DNA of 64,000 nucleotides from Boesenbergia rotunda (lineage: Eukaryota; Streptophyta; Magnoliopsida; Zingiberales; Zingiberaceae), in the NCBI GenBank assembly GCA_024364735.1, contig JAGFNQ010005392.1, forward strand, positions 181,419 through 245,418. Direction: 5' to 3'. A model generated the notes under the pieces. The model did not search any database, was not told the origin of the DNA, and saw only the letters and a program-made list of their open reading frames with translations. How positions within the stretch are numbered: position 1 is the first letter of the stretch; each line of letters opens with the position of its first letter. Both the position numbers and the translations under genes were made by a program. Positions 20,202 through 31,412 of the stretch are shown here, in pieces.

Positions 20202-23200
20202 CTAACATCTCACCCCATTTCTAGCAAACAAAAACGTTTTGTTAAACCTTATAGTTTGTGTGAGATGTCCCCATGTTGCCCAATAATTGTTCCCAACAAT
20301 TTGAATGATCATGAAGGGTTTTATATGCTTTTCAATCCTATGAAGCGCGACACATTCCCAACTCCCTTCGTAAAAACTAAATTCATTCTCGGGAAGTGGT
20401 TTAGTGAAAATGTCCGCTAGGTTCGATTTGGACTCTACATGTAAGAGTACAATGTCTCCTCTAGCATCATGATCTCTAATGAAGTGGTGTCGCACTTCAA
20501 TATGCTTGATCCTAGAATGGTGGACTGGATTCTTTGTTAGGTTGATTGTGCTTATGTTGTCACACAACACTTGCACACCCTTGTAGGTTAATCCATAGTC
20601 CTCTAGTGTATGAATCATCCACAACAATTACGATACACTCTCTCCTATGGCGATATATTCTGCTTCAGCCGTGGAGAGAGCAATACAATGTTGCTTTCGA
20701 CTTGACCAACTAACTAACGATGATCCTAAAAATTGGCAACCCCCACTCTGCTCTTCCGATCCAACTTGCACCCAGCATAGTCGGAATCGGTGTAGCCAAT
20801 TAGATCGAAAGACTCGGTACAGGGGTACTAAAGACCAACTCCAATTGTGCTCTTGAGGTATCTCAAAATTCTTTTAATAGTAATTAAATGAGATTCCTTG
20901 GCACATACTTGATACCTAGCACACATACCCACAGCAAAGAGTATATCAGGTCGACTAGCTGTGAGATATAGCAAATTACCTATCATGCTCCGGTATTGAG
21001 TTAGGTCAACTGGTTTACCACTCTCATCATTGTCTAATCGTGTGTTTGTAGCCATGGGAGTGGTAACCTCTTTAGAATCACTCATGTGAAATTTTCGGAG
21101 CATCTCATGAGTGTATTTTAATTGGTGCACATGGATTCCGTCACGAGTTTGCTTGATTTCAAGTCCAAGGAAGAAAGTCAACTCTCCCACTAGACTCATC
21201 TCAAATTCACTCTCCATGTGTCCAATAAATTCATTCAAATAACCCTTATTGTTTGAGCCACAAATTATGTCATCGACATACACTTGGGCTACAAATATAT
21301 TGTCACCATCTGTTCGTAGAAATAGTGTAGGGTCTATTTGTCCTCTCACAAAGCCTTTTTCAATTAGAAATGTCGACAACCGCTAATACCAAGCCCGGGG
21401 TGCTTGTTTAAGGCTGTAGAGAGCCTTCTTGAGCTTGAACACGTGGTTTGGAAATTCGGAATTAGGTTGTTCGACATAGACCTCTTCTCTTATTAAACCA
21501 TTTAGGAAGACCAATTTGACATCCATTTGATAGAGTTTGAAACCTCGATGTGCTGCAAATGTAAGCATCAATCGGATGGATTCTAATCGTGCCACGGGAG
21601 CATAGGTCTCATCGTAATCAATGCCTTCAACTTGACTGTAGCCCTTGGATACTAAGCGTGCCTTGTTTCTTACGATTTCTCCCTTATGGTTCAATTTATT
21701 TTTGAAGACCCATTTGGTTCCAATAATGGTGGTCTTCTTAGGTCTAGGGACTAAGTCCCAAACTTGACTTCTTTCGAATTGACCTAGTTCGTCTTGCATG
21801 ACAATGATCCAATCGGGATCATTTAATGCCTCGTCAATTTTCCTAGGTTCAATTTCGGAAACTAAGGCAACTTCATTAGCCTCATTCCTAAAGAATGATC
21901 TAGTTCTAACCCCATGATGGATGTCTCCAACAATTTGGTCTTGGGGATGACTAGAGGCTAACCTAGTTTGCCTTGGTGTTGGTGGTGCCTCTTGGATGGT
22001 GTCACTAGACACAGGCTCAGCCTCAGGGTCCGGCTGATCTATGAGTTGTCTAAGCTCACCGTCATCAGACTCATCACCACCATCTACAACACTTGGACTT
22101 CCATCCAAACCTAGTTTCCTAAGTTCGAATTGAACTACTTCTACATCTTCTGATTGATCATTTGCTTTTGGAATTTCCTCAAAAACAACATTAGAAGACT
22201 CTTCAACTAATCTAGACTTCTTGTTATATACTCGGTAAGCTTTGCTGACGAGGGAGTACCCGACTAGTATCCCTTTATCAGCTTTCGTTGTGAACTTTCC
22301 AAGATGGTCCTTGGTGTTTAGAATAAACACCTTACACCCAAACACCCTTAGGTGTTTAACTGTAGGTGGTTTTCCAAAGCAAAGTTCATGAGGAGTCTTC
22401 CCTAGAAATCTATGTATGAGGACTCGGTTTTGCACGTACCAAGTTGTGTTCACAGCTTCAGCCCATAAATAACTCGGTAAGGAGTACTCATTGAGCATGC
22501 TTCGTGCAACCTCTTGTAAGACCCGGTTCTTCCTCTCTACAAACACCATTTTGTTGAGGTGTTCTAGGAGTAGAGAACTCGTGTCTATATCCTCTCTCTT
22601 GACAAAACTCTAAAAATCTTTGATTTTGAAATTCGCCTCCATGATCACTCCTAATTGTTTTAATTGTTGATGATTTTTCATTTTCAACTCTTCTACAAAA
22701 TGAAATAAAAACATCTAAGGTTTGATCCTTATATTTTAGAAAATAGGTCCATGTATATCTAGTAAAATCATCAATGATCACAAAACAATATCTACTACCA
22801 TTCAAAGATATAATTGTACTACAATCAAACAAGTCCATGTGAAGTAAATCCAAAGCAGTAGAAGTACTTACACCGCTTTTACCTTTGTGTGAAGATTTAA
22901 TTTGCTTACCCATTTGACATGCATCACAAAGCTTGTCCTTTTCATACTTGATGCTCAGTAAGCCACGAACTAGTCCCTTGTTGGCCAATTTCTGGATGTT
23001 CTTCATGTTCACATGTGCCCATCTCCGGTGCCAAAGGATGGACTCATCTTCTCTTGACATGAAACACTTAACAGAAACATTAATAGCACTTTTAAAGGAA
23101 ACTTGGTAAATGTTATCTATCCTTGTGCCTACTAGTACCGTGTCAAATGTGTCATGTTGTCTAACTAGACATTGACTTGATTGAAAATCAATTGTGTAAC

Positions 23201-23456
23201 CTACATCACACAATTGACTGACACTTAGGAGATTAAATGTCATCCCCTTGACTAGAAGGACATTCTTAATCCTAAGACATTCGGATATTTGAATGTCTCC
23301 TATTCCTACAACCTTAAGACTACCATTGTTACCAAAGGAAACATTACCTCTACTTTTTCTTTGAAGGGTAGTGAATAAGGATCTATCACCGGTCATATGT
23401 TTGGAGCACCCACTATCAACGAACCAAGTTGATAGATGCTCCCCCTCAATCACGAC
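20202..23456 (-). pseudogene. pol: e2 pol: protease, integrase, RT, RNase H
   Basis: Domains in minus-strand order: aspartic protease with FVDSGCSKHMTGD (about 23420-23385); integrase with HRRWAHVN...CDACQMGK zinc site, then HMDLFD, RSDHGGEF and FSTPRTPQQNG catalytic stretches (about 23050-22560); RT from about 21840 (DPDWIIVMQDELGQF) with YVDD at 21269-21280; RNase H/connection with GYTDSDYAGCK, ALSTAEAEYIA and IKHIEVRHHFIRDH (about 20810-20400). Lesions: one extra T after the PQQNGV codons (about 22550), GAG-to-TAG in the AWYERLS stretch (about 21380), and stops or shifts in the RNase H stretch 20640-20830. The protein is not translatable as one chain. Confidence 0.9.
21269..21280 (-). other. 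RT active-site YVDD of e2
   Basis: Minus-strand codons for Tyr-Val-Asp-Asp within QVYVDDIICGSN, the metal-binding motif of copia reverse transcriptase. The motif itself is intact although stops lie on both sides. Confidence 0.9.
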
Positions 23457-25031
23457 CTACACAATACGAAAGATAGAAGATTTAGGTACCCAAATCTTGG
23501 GACCTAAGACACCTACAATGCAAGACTTAGGCACCCATGCCTTGACCACTTTCCTTTGAACCCTAGGAGTCTTAAGTGATCTAACATCAATCCTAGACAT
23601 CAAGGAAACAAATGATGGTTCTTTAGGTCGGTAACCTATACTGTCCTTGTTGTAAACCGCCCTTTATGCATTTACAATCATATCTAAGGTCTTGGAGCTA
23701 GTTGAGAACTTCTCAAGAACACTCTTGAGTCTCTCAACCTCACTCTTCAATGATTTGTTCTCATCTTCTAACATCTCTACATGCAAATCATCAATATCCT
23801 CATCCTTAGAGGATTTCAATTGTTCTACTTCTACTTTCAATGATTTAACCTTTTCTTTTGACTTCTTTAACAATTCGGTTAAACATGCAATGGTTCTATA
23901 ACATTTGTCTAGTTCGGGAGAAATTACCTCTTCATCATCCGAAGATGATGAAGCCGCGTTTGAGGAGTCCATGGATTCATCAATGCTTTCTTGATCTTCA
24001 ATGGCCATGAGTGCTACATGGTGTGTACTCTTCTCATCCTTCTCTTCTTCGGATGAACTAGAAGACGATTCATCCCATGTGGCCTTCTTCTTTTTCTTTG
24101 ATTTCTCCTCCTTCTTCTTGAGCTTTGGGCAATCCTTCTTGTAGTGCCCTTTCTTGCCACACTCAAAGCAAGTAACATTAGCTTTATCAATTTTAACTTC
24201 ACTAGGGTTACCTTTACCCTTGTAGTGCCGACTCTTCCTCATCATTCTCCTTACGAAGTTGGCCATCTCAGAGGAAGAAGACTCGCTGCCATCCTCCACG
24301 GACTTGGACTCGGATTCGGATGAAGACGAAGAAACCTCCTTCTCCTTCTTCTTCTTGGTCTTGTCCCCTGCCACAAGAGCAATCCCCTTCTCCTTGGGGC
24401 CTTTGTTAGCCATTTCGTGCATCTCCATTTCATAAAATAAATCATCCAATTTTACAATTGACAAGTCCTTAGAAACCTTGTAGGCATCCACCATGGATGA
24501 CCACAAGGCATTCCTTGGAAAAGCTTTTAGGACGTACCTCACAAGGTCGCGGTTCTCGACCTTTTCGTCAATGGAGTGGAGACTGTTGAGAACTTCTTTG
24601 AATCTACTATGAAGTTCACTTACCGTTTCACTCTCCTTCATGGAGAGATTTTGTAGCTGATTGAGAAACAAATCCCTCTTGGTGATTCTCGAGTCTCGGG
24701 TGCCCTCATGAAGCTCGATGAGCTTGTTCCACAAATCCTTGGCGCATGTGAAGGGACCAACTTTGGTTAGTTGGTCCTTGTTCATTCCACATTGCAAGGT
24801 CACCACCGCCTTCGCATCAGCTTCTCCTTTGCGCGTTTGCTCAGCCGACCACTGCGAGGACTCCAACTCTTTTCCCTCCGTATCTCTTGGAGGGGTGAAG
24901 CCTTCCTTCACGGAGAACCACATTCCAATATTGGTCTTGAGGTAGTACTCCATGCGAGACCTTCAATATTGAAAGTCCGATCCATCGAAGAAGGGAGGTC
25001 GGGTGGTGCTAAATCCTTCTCTCAAAGTCAT
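23457..25031 (-). pseudogene. gag: e2 gag
   Basis: Probable start is the ATG at 25031 (MTLREGFSTT...). TGG-to-TGA near 24963-24965 breaks the N-terminus. The long open part 24953-23664 has the gag domain (KLIELHEGTRDSRITKRDL), an acidic/Ser linker, a CCHC zinc knuckle (CFECGKKGHYKKDC), an acidic region and a coiled coil (VEVEQLKSSK, NKSLKSEVERLKSV). A CAA-to-TAA stop ends it at 23664-23666. The frame then stays open through the WVPKS segments to TAG at 23457-23459, after which protease follows in the same frame. Gag and pol were thus one frame separated by a single stop. Confidence 0.88.
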
Positions 25032-25074
25032 CTTATTGACTCTCGGATGTTAAAGCGATTGAACAGAGCCCCAA

Positions 25075-25086
25075 GCTCTGATACCA
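25075..25086 (-). other. Primer-binding site of e2
   Basis: Minus strand TGGTATCAGAGC, an exact copy of the tRNA-iMet-complementary PBS, two bases from the LTR end at 25089. Confidence 0.93.
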
Positions 25087-25088
25087 CT

Positions 25089-27267
25089 TGCTGGTGCTTG
25101 GATGGTTAGAGAGGGGGAGCGGGGGGGGGGGGTGAATGTAGCTAAACACAAATTTCTCGCTCTTTTAAAAGGTTCTGCACTTCAAGGGTTAGAAGCAACA
25201 ACGGAAGCAATACAAAACAGAGAAACAAAGTTGCAGAAACTAAAACCATAAACTAAGCACAAGCTCAAGACGCTAACAAAGAGGATTTACAAGGTTCGGG
25301 GATAACTTGCCCCTACTCCTTAGCGTGCCCGTAAGGTGGGCGATCCCTTGATCGTCGACAGATCAAGCCCCGAAAAATCCTGATAGAATGGAACCACCTT
25401 CTTAGTGGAGTAACCTCTCCATAGCGTTTCAATCAGAATGAAGAAAATAAGTATAGAGAAACACGAGAATGCTTACAGAGCACTTAGAACAAAAGAAACA
25501 CAAGAGAACTCTCCACCGAGCTCCACTCATCACAGATCTCACTCAAGAACTCCCTGCTCTTCGTGTCTTCTTGCTGATGGACTCGCCAAGCTCTTTACCT
25601 CTTCCAAGTGCTCAAGAGTATGATCAAAGTTGTCGCTCAAGTGATTCACAGTTGCTTGCTCAAAGAGATGGATCAAAAGTTCTCCAAAAATTGTTACTGC
25701 GACTTCTTCGCCACCAAGCTCTTAAGCCTCTGCCCACTGATCGCCAGGTCACAGCCACCCCTCTGCAGCTCCCAGCTGCTCAACTGTAACTGCCCAGCTA
25801 CCCTGACCTCTCCTGGACTCTCTGAGCTCCCCTCAGCCGAGCCCCAGTCAGCATCTCAGTGGCGCAGTCGTCCGTTGAAACCTGAGAAGGAAAATTGCCA
25901 AACCTGATGTAGCAAAAGACTCCAGTTGACCCTCCTTGGATGATCCCTGAGTTATCTACACACTTAGTAGATGATTAGCACACCAAATCAACAGAAGATC
26001 AAGAATCAGAAGAATCAGAGCAGAGAACAGTAGGCAATCAGAACGCAATCAGACGTCTGACAGCGGATTTGAATTAAAGCTGTCAGCTACTGATCGATCA
26101 CCGGACCGATCAGAGTGAACCCTGATCGGTCACCAAACCGATCAGGATAGGCTCCAGCCTGATCGATCCCCAGTGAGAAACCCGAAATTGCGACTTTCTA
26201 GTGATCGATCACCAGATCGATCCCAAGTCGTGGATCGGTCACCAGACCGATCCACCCCTTCTCTGAAGATTTTTTCAGCTTTGCAGGCCAACCCTCCTGA
26301 TCGGTCACCAGACCGATCAGAGTGGGTCCTGATCAGTCTGGTGACCGATCAGGCCACTCTCCGACCGATCAAGCTTCAGCCTGAAGCCTGATCGGTTATA
26401 ATGAGAAGCTTGCGACAATTGATCGTTCACCAGAATGATCTGAAGGTCTCCCTGATCGGTCACCAGACCGATCAGGAGCCGAACAGAAGACAACCAAAGT
26501 CTCTGTATGCTCCCTGATCGGTCACTAGACCGATCAGACATCACTGGATCAGTCACCAGACCGATCCAAGAGGGAAGTTCGTGCCAACTTCCCTGATCGG
26601 TCACCAGACCGATCCAGGAAAGGTCAATACCACTCTAAGTCAAGAGAACGGGCCTCCTAGCATTCTCTGACTTGTGCTCAGTCCCCTGGACCAAGACTCC
26701 ATGCCCAGCTTCACTCACCGGGACTTCATTCAACCTAGCCTCCCAAGCTAGGACCTGGCTTCACTCACCAAGATTTCAGTCAACCTAGCTTCCCAAGCTA
26801 GGACCTAGCTTCCCAAGCCAGGGTTTCATCCAACCTAGCTTCCCAAGCTAGGACCTGGCTTCCAAAGCCAGGGTTTCATCCAACCTAGCTTCCCAAGCCA
26901 GGGTTTCATCCAACCTAGCTTCCCAAGCTAGGACCTGGCTTCCCAAGCCAGGGTTTCATCCAACTTAGCTTCCCAAGCTAGGACTTGGCTTCACAAGCCA
27001 GGGTTTCATCCAACCTAGCTTCTCAAGCTAGGACTTGGCTTCCCAAGCCAGGGTTTCATCCAACCTAGCTTCCCAAGCTAGGACCTGGCTTCACAAGCCA
27101 GTGTTTCATCCAACCTAGCTTCCCAAGCTAGGACCTAGCTTCCCAAGCTAGGATTTCATCCACTCCATGCCTAGTCCCGACTAGGATTTAATCCCAATCA
27201 TCTCATTAACCTAAACTAAAATCGGTGTCAACACCAAAATAACAATCAGGGTCAGACTGCATCAACA
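25089..27267 (-). repeat. e2 5' LTR
   Basis: TGCTGGTGCTTGG...GCATCAACA, 2,179 bp, partner of 14792-16924. The terminal T-to-C change (TGTT to TGCT) and a longer, interrupted G-run (about 25110-25131) distinguish it. GATCGGTC array 26094-26615; hairpin array about 26725-27150 with more units than the partner LTR. It is followed by the right TSD gcatg (27268-27272). Confidence 0.93.
26725..27150 (-). repeat. Hairpin array in e2 5' LTR
   Basis: Alternating units of CCTAGCTT-CCC-AAGCTAGG and CCTGGCTT-CCC-AAGCCAGG (8-bp stems, 3-base loops) joined by gtttcatccaa spacers. Unit number differs from the partner array at 16500-16815, so the array expands or contracts. Confidence 0.85.
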
Positions 27268-27813
27268 GCATGGTCGCGACGTCTCGGGTGGTAAGTGGGA
27301 GTACACAACGAACTATCACTCGGTAAAGGGCGTAATCCTGAACTCGGAGGTCAACGGATTGAAATCACCGAGCCAACGGATTTCGCACATCTCTAAAAAA
27401 ATAGGAGTAAAGAGTATCTAGTGTGATGTGCGAATAGGGGGGTGCGAAGGCGGGTCGGCCGGAGGATAACTAGAAAAGGTTGACTGTGAAGGTCGTAGTC
27501 TGAGAAACCGATTCAACAGGGTTGGAGAAATGGTTAGGGGAGTGCCTTGTACTGTGGTAGAATAGAGTAGGTCATCAATCATGACAAGATTATTGTAGAA
27601 TTCTTCTACACACAGGGTCGAGTTCACAGGATGTGTGCAGAAGACTAGGTAATCTAGTTGATAAAAGTTAATCGCGTCCATCGCTAAGGGGCAGGATTGA
27701 GTGAAGAATTGCCTATTTAGAAAATTGGTCTTTATAGGCTTATAAGTTGATTGGGCACACTTGTTGAACAATTCTAGGTTGGGAAACCTAGGGTCGGGGA
27801 TAGGTTCGGCCAC
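27268..27813 (-). pseudogene. Accessory ORF of the outer element, N-terminal part
   Basis: Starts at the ATG at 27813 (MAEPIPDPRFPNLELF). The open part runs to TAG at 27418-27420; the same protein similarity then continues in another frame to the e2 insertion point. It shares with the e2 accessory ORF the sequence style FYQLDYLVFCTHPVN, VEEFYNNLV and DYALYRVIVRC. It thus carries a stop/frameshift besides the e2 insertion. The 5' leader contains a TATA box at 28049-28055. No function is known. Confidence 0.8.
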
Positions 27814-28048
27814 GGGGTTGGGTTGAGAGACGCGATGTTTTCTAGATATTTAATGAAAAAATAATGCATTTAATTAGCGAGAAAATGAAATTACTTGAAA
27901 AGAAAGGCATAATGAAATTAATACAAGGCGACATTTTTGAAATAGAGTGTTTGAAGACGAGAGAGGAGCGGCCGAGTGCCTTGGGAAGAAGAGAAGTGAA
28001 GGAAGGTTTTGATTTTTGGTGTGGAGGAAGAGGAAGGAGCCATGCTCC

Positions 28049-28115
28049 TTATATACTGTCATACGGGCGCCCGATGGGTCTCGGCCGCCCGATGGGTCTC
28101 GGACGCCCGAGTTCA
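28049..28115 (-). promoter_or_regulatory. LTR-like promoter upstream of the outer accessory ORF
   Basis: Minus strand TATATAA (28049-28055) follows, in element sense, an array of GGGCGCCCG-type units (28063-28110, continued beyond G1 at 37208-37410). The first gcgccc unit lies about 15 bp from the TATA box, the same spacing as in the A/B-type LTRs (e.g. TATA 40441-40448, unit at 40457). The ATG follows about 240 bp downstream. Sequence organisation is seen directly; promoter activity is inferred. Confidence 0.6.
28111..28115. other. Target-site duplication of G1, left copy (gttca)
   Basis: gttca before TGTAACGACC; the same gttca follows the right LTR at 37208-37212. Confidence 0.93.
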
Positions 28116-30149
28116 TGTAACGACCCGTAAAATTTTATCAATATTTACTTTAAAATATGGATCATGCCTAGATAGATTCTCGAGGAACATAGGGATACTA
28201 GTATGAACCTTAGCATGATTATCCATGCTTTTCCATATAGATTAAGAAACTAAGTAATAATGGGCCTTACATGGGCCCTTCTAATACCATGGCCATTAAG
28301 GGACCTTAGGTAAAATTTTATCATGAATGGAAATGGATTTCAATTAGAAATATTAACATAAACCTTAGTGGGCTCTTATATGGGCCTTAGCAAAAATAAT
28401 TATAAAAGTAATAAAAAGAAGTGCATGCACCAAGGATTGAAGCTTGGACCTAGTGTATCACCATGCATGTACTAATAAATACACATAGCAAGGGAGTGCT
28501 AGTGGAAAAGGAAGAGGATTTTAGTTGAGGCTAAAGGAAGCGAAGAGTCATCAAGAGAAGAGGCATCATGCCCCTTCACTTGCCTCCTTCATTTAGTATA
28601 AAAGAGAGGGGAAGGGAAGAGACAACTTAGCACTTAAGTTATTTGTTCCTCTCCCACCAAACCTCTTTCTCTCCCTCTCCTTCCTCCTTCTAGCCGAAAC
28701 CCACAAGGGGGTTTCTCCTTTGGAAAAGCTTCACAAGAAGGCTTCTTCTTCAAGATCTAAGGGCTTCCTACAAGGCTACAAGGGCTAGGGGTGGTCTAAG
28801 GTCAAGAAGGTTTTCTTTTGCTTCTCTATTCAAGGTTGTAACCAAGATAAACCAATGTAAGACTCCCTCACCTGTGGTATAATTGTTTCTCTTTGATGTC
28901 TATCATGATTTAGGTTTTTGTTTAGGATCTAAGTTGAGAAAACCATGAGGTAAGGTCTTCTAGGGTTTCGGCCAAGCCTTGGATTTGGGTTTGGGGATGA
29001 TGTAAACCCTCATTCATGTTTCTTAATGTTTTCTTTTGATAAGTAAAGTATAAATTATGATTTAGGGAAAGTTTGTGGCACCCTAAGGCCCTCTAGGGTT
29101 TCGGCCACTATCAACATGTCATGGATAGGATTATATCTAACCCTTCAAGCATGTTTATTATGCTTCCCTATGATTTAATGGATATTAATTGTGAATGATA
29201 GGAATTTTTTCATGTGCTTGTGACCCTCTAGGGTTTCGGCCAAGGTCAAGATGTAGGGCTAGGACTTAGGGTTAGCTCCAATTATGGGGTCTAATGGCTC
29301 CCTATGACATTGTATGTAATGTATGGGCTTTCTTTTACTTATGGAACCTTTCATGTTGATTGAATAATGGAGGCTCCTCCTATTGAACTTTCGGCCAAGT
29401 CCATGATCTAGGGTTTGGGTTGGGTTAAGGTCTCAAGGATACTTGTTTATAGTTTACTATGATGTATGTATATGTTTAAGCATGTTGTAAGAATTTTTAT
29501 GTTACCTAAAACCCTAGATTTATGTTGTATCATGACTTTGTATGTTTAGGTTATGTGCTATGTTTATTCATAAATATTTTAGACCATATACCAGGAACAT
29601 ATGTAATTGATGTAGGCTTCATGTTATATAGAATAATGCATGTAGTATGTTAAATGCCTATAATAGATATATGGTTATGAAGGTCTATGCATGTTCTATG
29701 ATGAATGCCATGAACCTATGCAATGTTGAATGCCATGAACCTAAGTAGTGTGTATCATGTTCATATGAATCTTACCCATGCATGCTCTATGATGGATACT
29801 ATGATTATGTATGCTAGATGATATGTATCATATATGAAATGCATGTTTACCTTATGTACCATGACTGTACAAGCTTTATGAACCATGATGATGTTTATGC
29901 CTGGAGGCATAATTATGTATGTATGTCATATTTTATTAATGAAGATGATGAATGAAGATAATGTTTATGCCTTCAAGGCATAATGATATTATGTATCAAG
30001 TATGAATGAGGAAATGCCAAGTATGCTATGCCATGCTTCATGTAACAAGATTATGTTTATGTCTTATGATATGTTATGTATGTCTATGAATGATGAAATA
30101 TGCAAAGTTATTTTACTTTATGAATGGGCTTGTACCAGACCGAAGTAAG

Positions 30150-30370
30150 GGTCCAAGGGATGGGCACCTTAAGAACGCCTCGGTTCTGGACTACCGTAGC
30201 TGTCCATGGTTTTGGGACTACCGTAGCTGTCCAACAGGGATGGGCACCTTAAGAACGCCTCGGTTTTGGACTACCATAGTTGTCCATGGTTCTGGGACTA
30301 CCGTAGCTGTCCAATAGGGATGGGCACCTTAAGAACGCCTCGGTTTTGGAACTACCGTAGCTGTTCCTAC
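30150..30370 (+). repeat. Tandem repeat of about 70-80 bp in G1 LTR
   Basis: Three units that include gggatgggcaccttaagaac, cctcggttttgg and ctaccgtagctgtcc. The partner block is at 35935-36160 in the other LTR with a few substitutions. Confidence 0.85.
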
Positions 30371-30539
30371 CCTAGTAGGTCGAGACTATCTACCTCGCAT
30401 TTTTAGGGAATGTGCGCATATGATGTATGTATGTGGTACAAGCCGGGGACCCCCCATGATGTTATGATTATGTTTAAGTATTTATAAGTATGATTTTCAA
30501 ATAAGCATCCTTATGTATATGCATTTGACTCATGCATCC

Positions 30540-30860
30540 ATTCATGTTATGCATCCTGCCATGTTAAATGTTCATATGCTAATGTTTTATGTTAAGAATA
30601 TGCTTATGTTTTATGTTAAAGATCATGCCATGTTAAATGTTCATACGCTTATGTTTTATGTTAAGAATATGCTTATGTTTTATGTTAAGAATATGCTTAT
30701 GTTTTATGTTAAAGATCATGCCATGTTAAATGTTCATATGCTTATGTTTTATGTTAGGAATATGCTTATGTTTTGTGTTAAGAACCATGTCATGTTAAAT
30801 GTTTTATATGCTTACGTTTCATGTTAAGAACTATGTCCTATTAAATGTTTCATATGCTTA
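30540..30860 (+). repeat. Tandem repeat of about 24-30 bp in G1 LTR
   Basis: Units of atatgcttatgttttatgtt interspersed with catgccatgttaaatgttc. Unit number and order differ slightly in the partner LTR (36330-36680). Confidence 0.85.
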
Positions 30861-31400
30861 TGTTTTATATGACGTATGGTTTTTAGTGAGTTGGAAAGGG
30901 TCTTACTAAGCCTATGTGCTTATAGTCTTATTTCCTTATACCGCAGATCAAGCAAGAGGTTATTAAGGGAAGCAGCAGGAGGGGCAAGAGTGTGTGTGTG
31001 GCAGTGACATGGCAAAGGAAAGAGAAAAAGGATTCTCATATTTATACTTGTTGCATGTCTTGTGTTTTGAAACACCTTCTTAGGTTCTATGCTATACTTA
31101 TGATAGTTATGCCTAAAGAATAACTTACTACTTATGATGCTTATGAATGAGTTATGGAATGTTTATATCATGATGCTACGTATAATGTTAATATGCTAAG
31201 TTACAATATCACCATGTTCATGAATGATAGTTAAGGCATATATAAATGATTCAAGTATTAGTTGCATGGTTAAACGCATGTGTATAAAGTTAAAAAAATT
31301 ATTCCGCTGCATTAAGATATTCATATGCGTATATGTATGATAGCGTAATGCCGCTTCTCGCCACACCGTAAGGTGTGGGAAAAAGGCGGGCGTTACAGGT

Positions 31401-31412
31401 TGGTATCAGAGC
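31401..31412 (+). other. Primer-binding site of G1
   Basis: tggtatcagagc, three bases after the 5' LTR end at 31397, complementary to tRNA-iMet. It sets the element's orientation as plus. Confidence 0.93.

Larger units (their letters stand above)
14792..27267 (-). mobile_element. Full-length copia element e2 (SIRE-like), 12.5 kb
   Basis: Structurally complete minus-strand element: 5' LTR 25089-27267, PBS, gag, protease, integrase, RT, RNase H, spacer with GATCGGTC array, accessory ORF, PPT and 3' LTR 14792-16924, flanked by 5-bp TSDs. LTRs of about 2.1-2.2 kb, a CCHC gag fused in frame to pol and an extra ORF between pol and the 3' LTR fit the SIRE/Maximus lineage of copia. The LTRs differ by about ten substitutions in their first 200 bp, by eye, so insertion is not recent. 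Gag and pol carry stops and a frameshift; the accessory ORF is open. Confidence 0.93.
28116..31397 (+). repeat. G1 5' LTR
   Basis: 3,282 bp. Contains repeated ccctctagggtttcggcca strings (28960-29240), a 70-80 bp tandem block with ctaccgtagctgtcc units (about 30150-30370), a 24-30 bp tandem block of cttatgttttatgttaaga units (about 30540-30860), and attccgctgc (31311-31320) near the end. Confidence 0.92.

Noticed and set aside
26173..26391. ORF with repeated DRSPDRS peptides (also 9348-9611, 16088-16390, 19464-19736)
   Set aside because: Direct translation of the GATCGGTC/GACCGATC array; peptide repetition follows from the DNA repeat.
30513..30827. ORF of 104 codons rich in MLMFYVKN repeats (also 36299-36637)
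   Set aside because: Translation of the G1 LTR tandem repeat; no start context, no domain, and the phase follows the 24-30 bp unit rather than codon constraint.
31401..31412. tRNA gene remnant at the initiator-Met-like sequence
   Set aside because: Only the 12 bases complementary to the tRNA 3' end are present, at an LTR border; this is a PBS.
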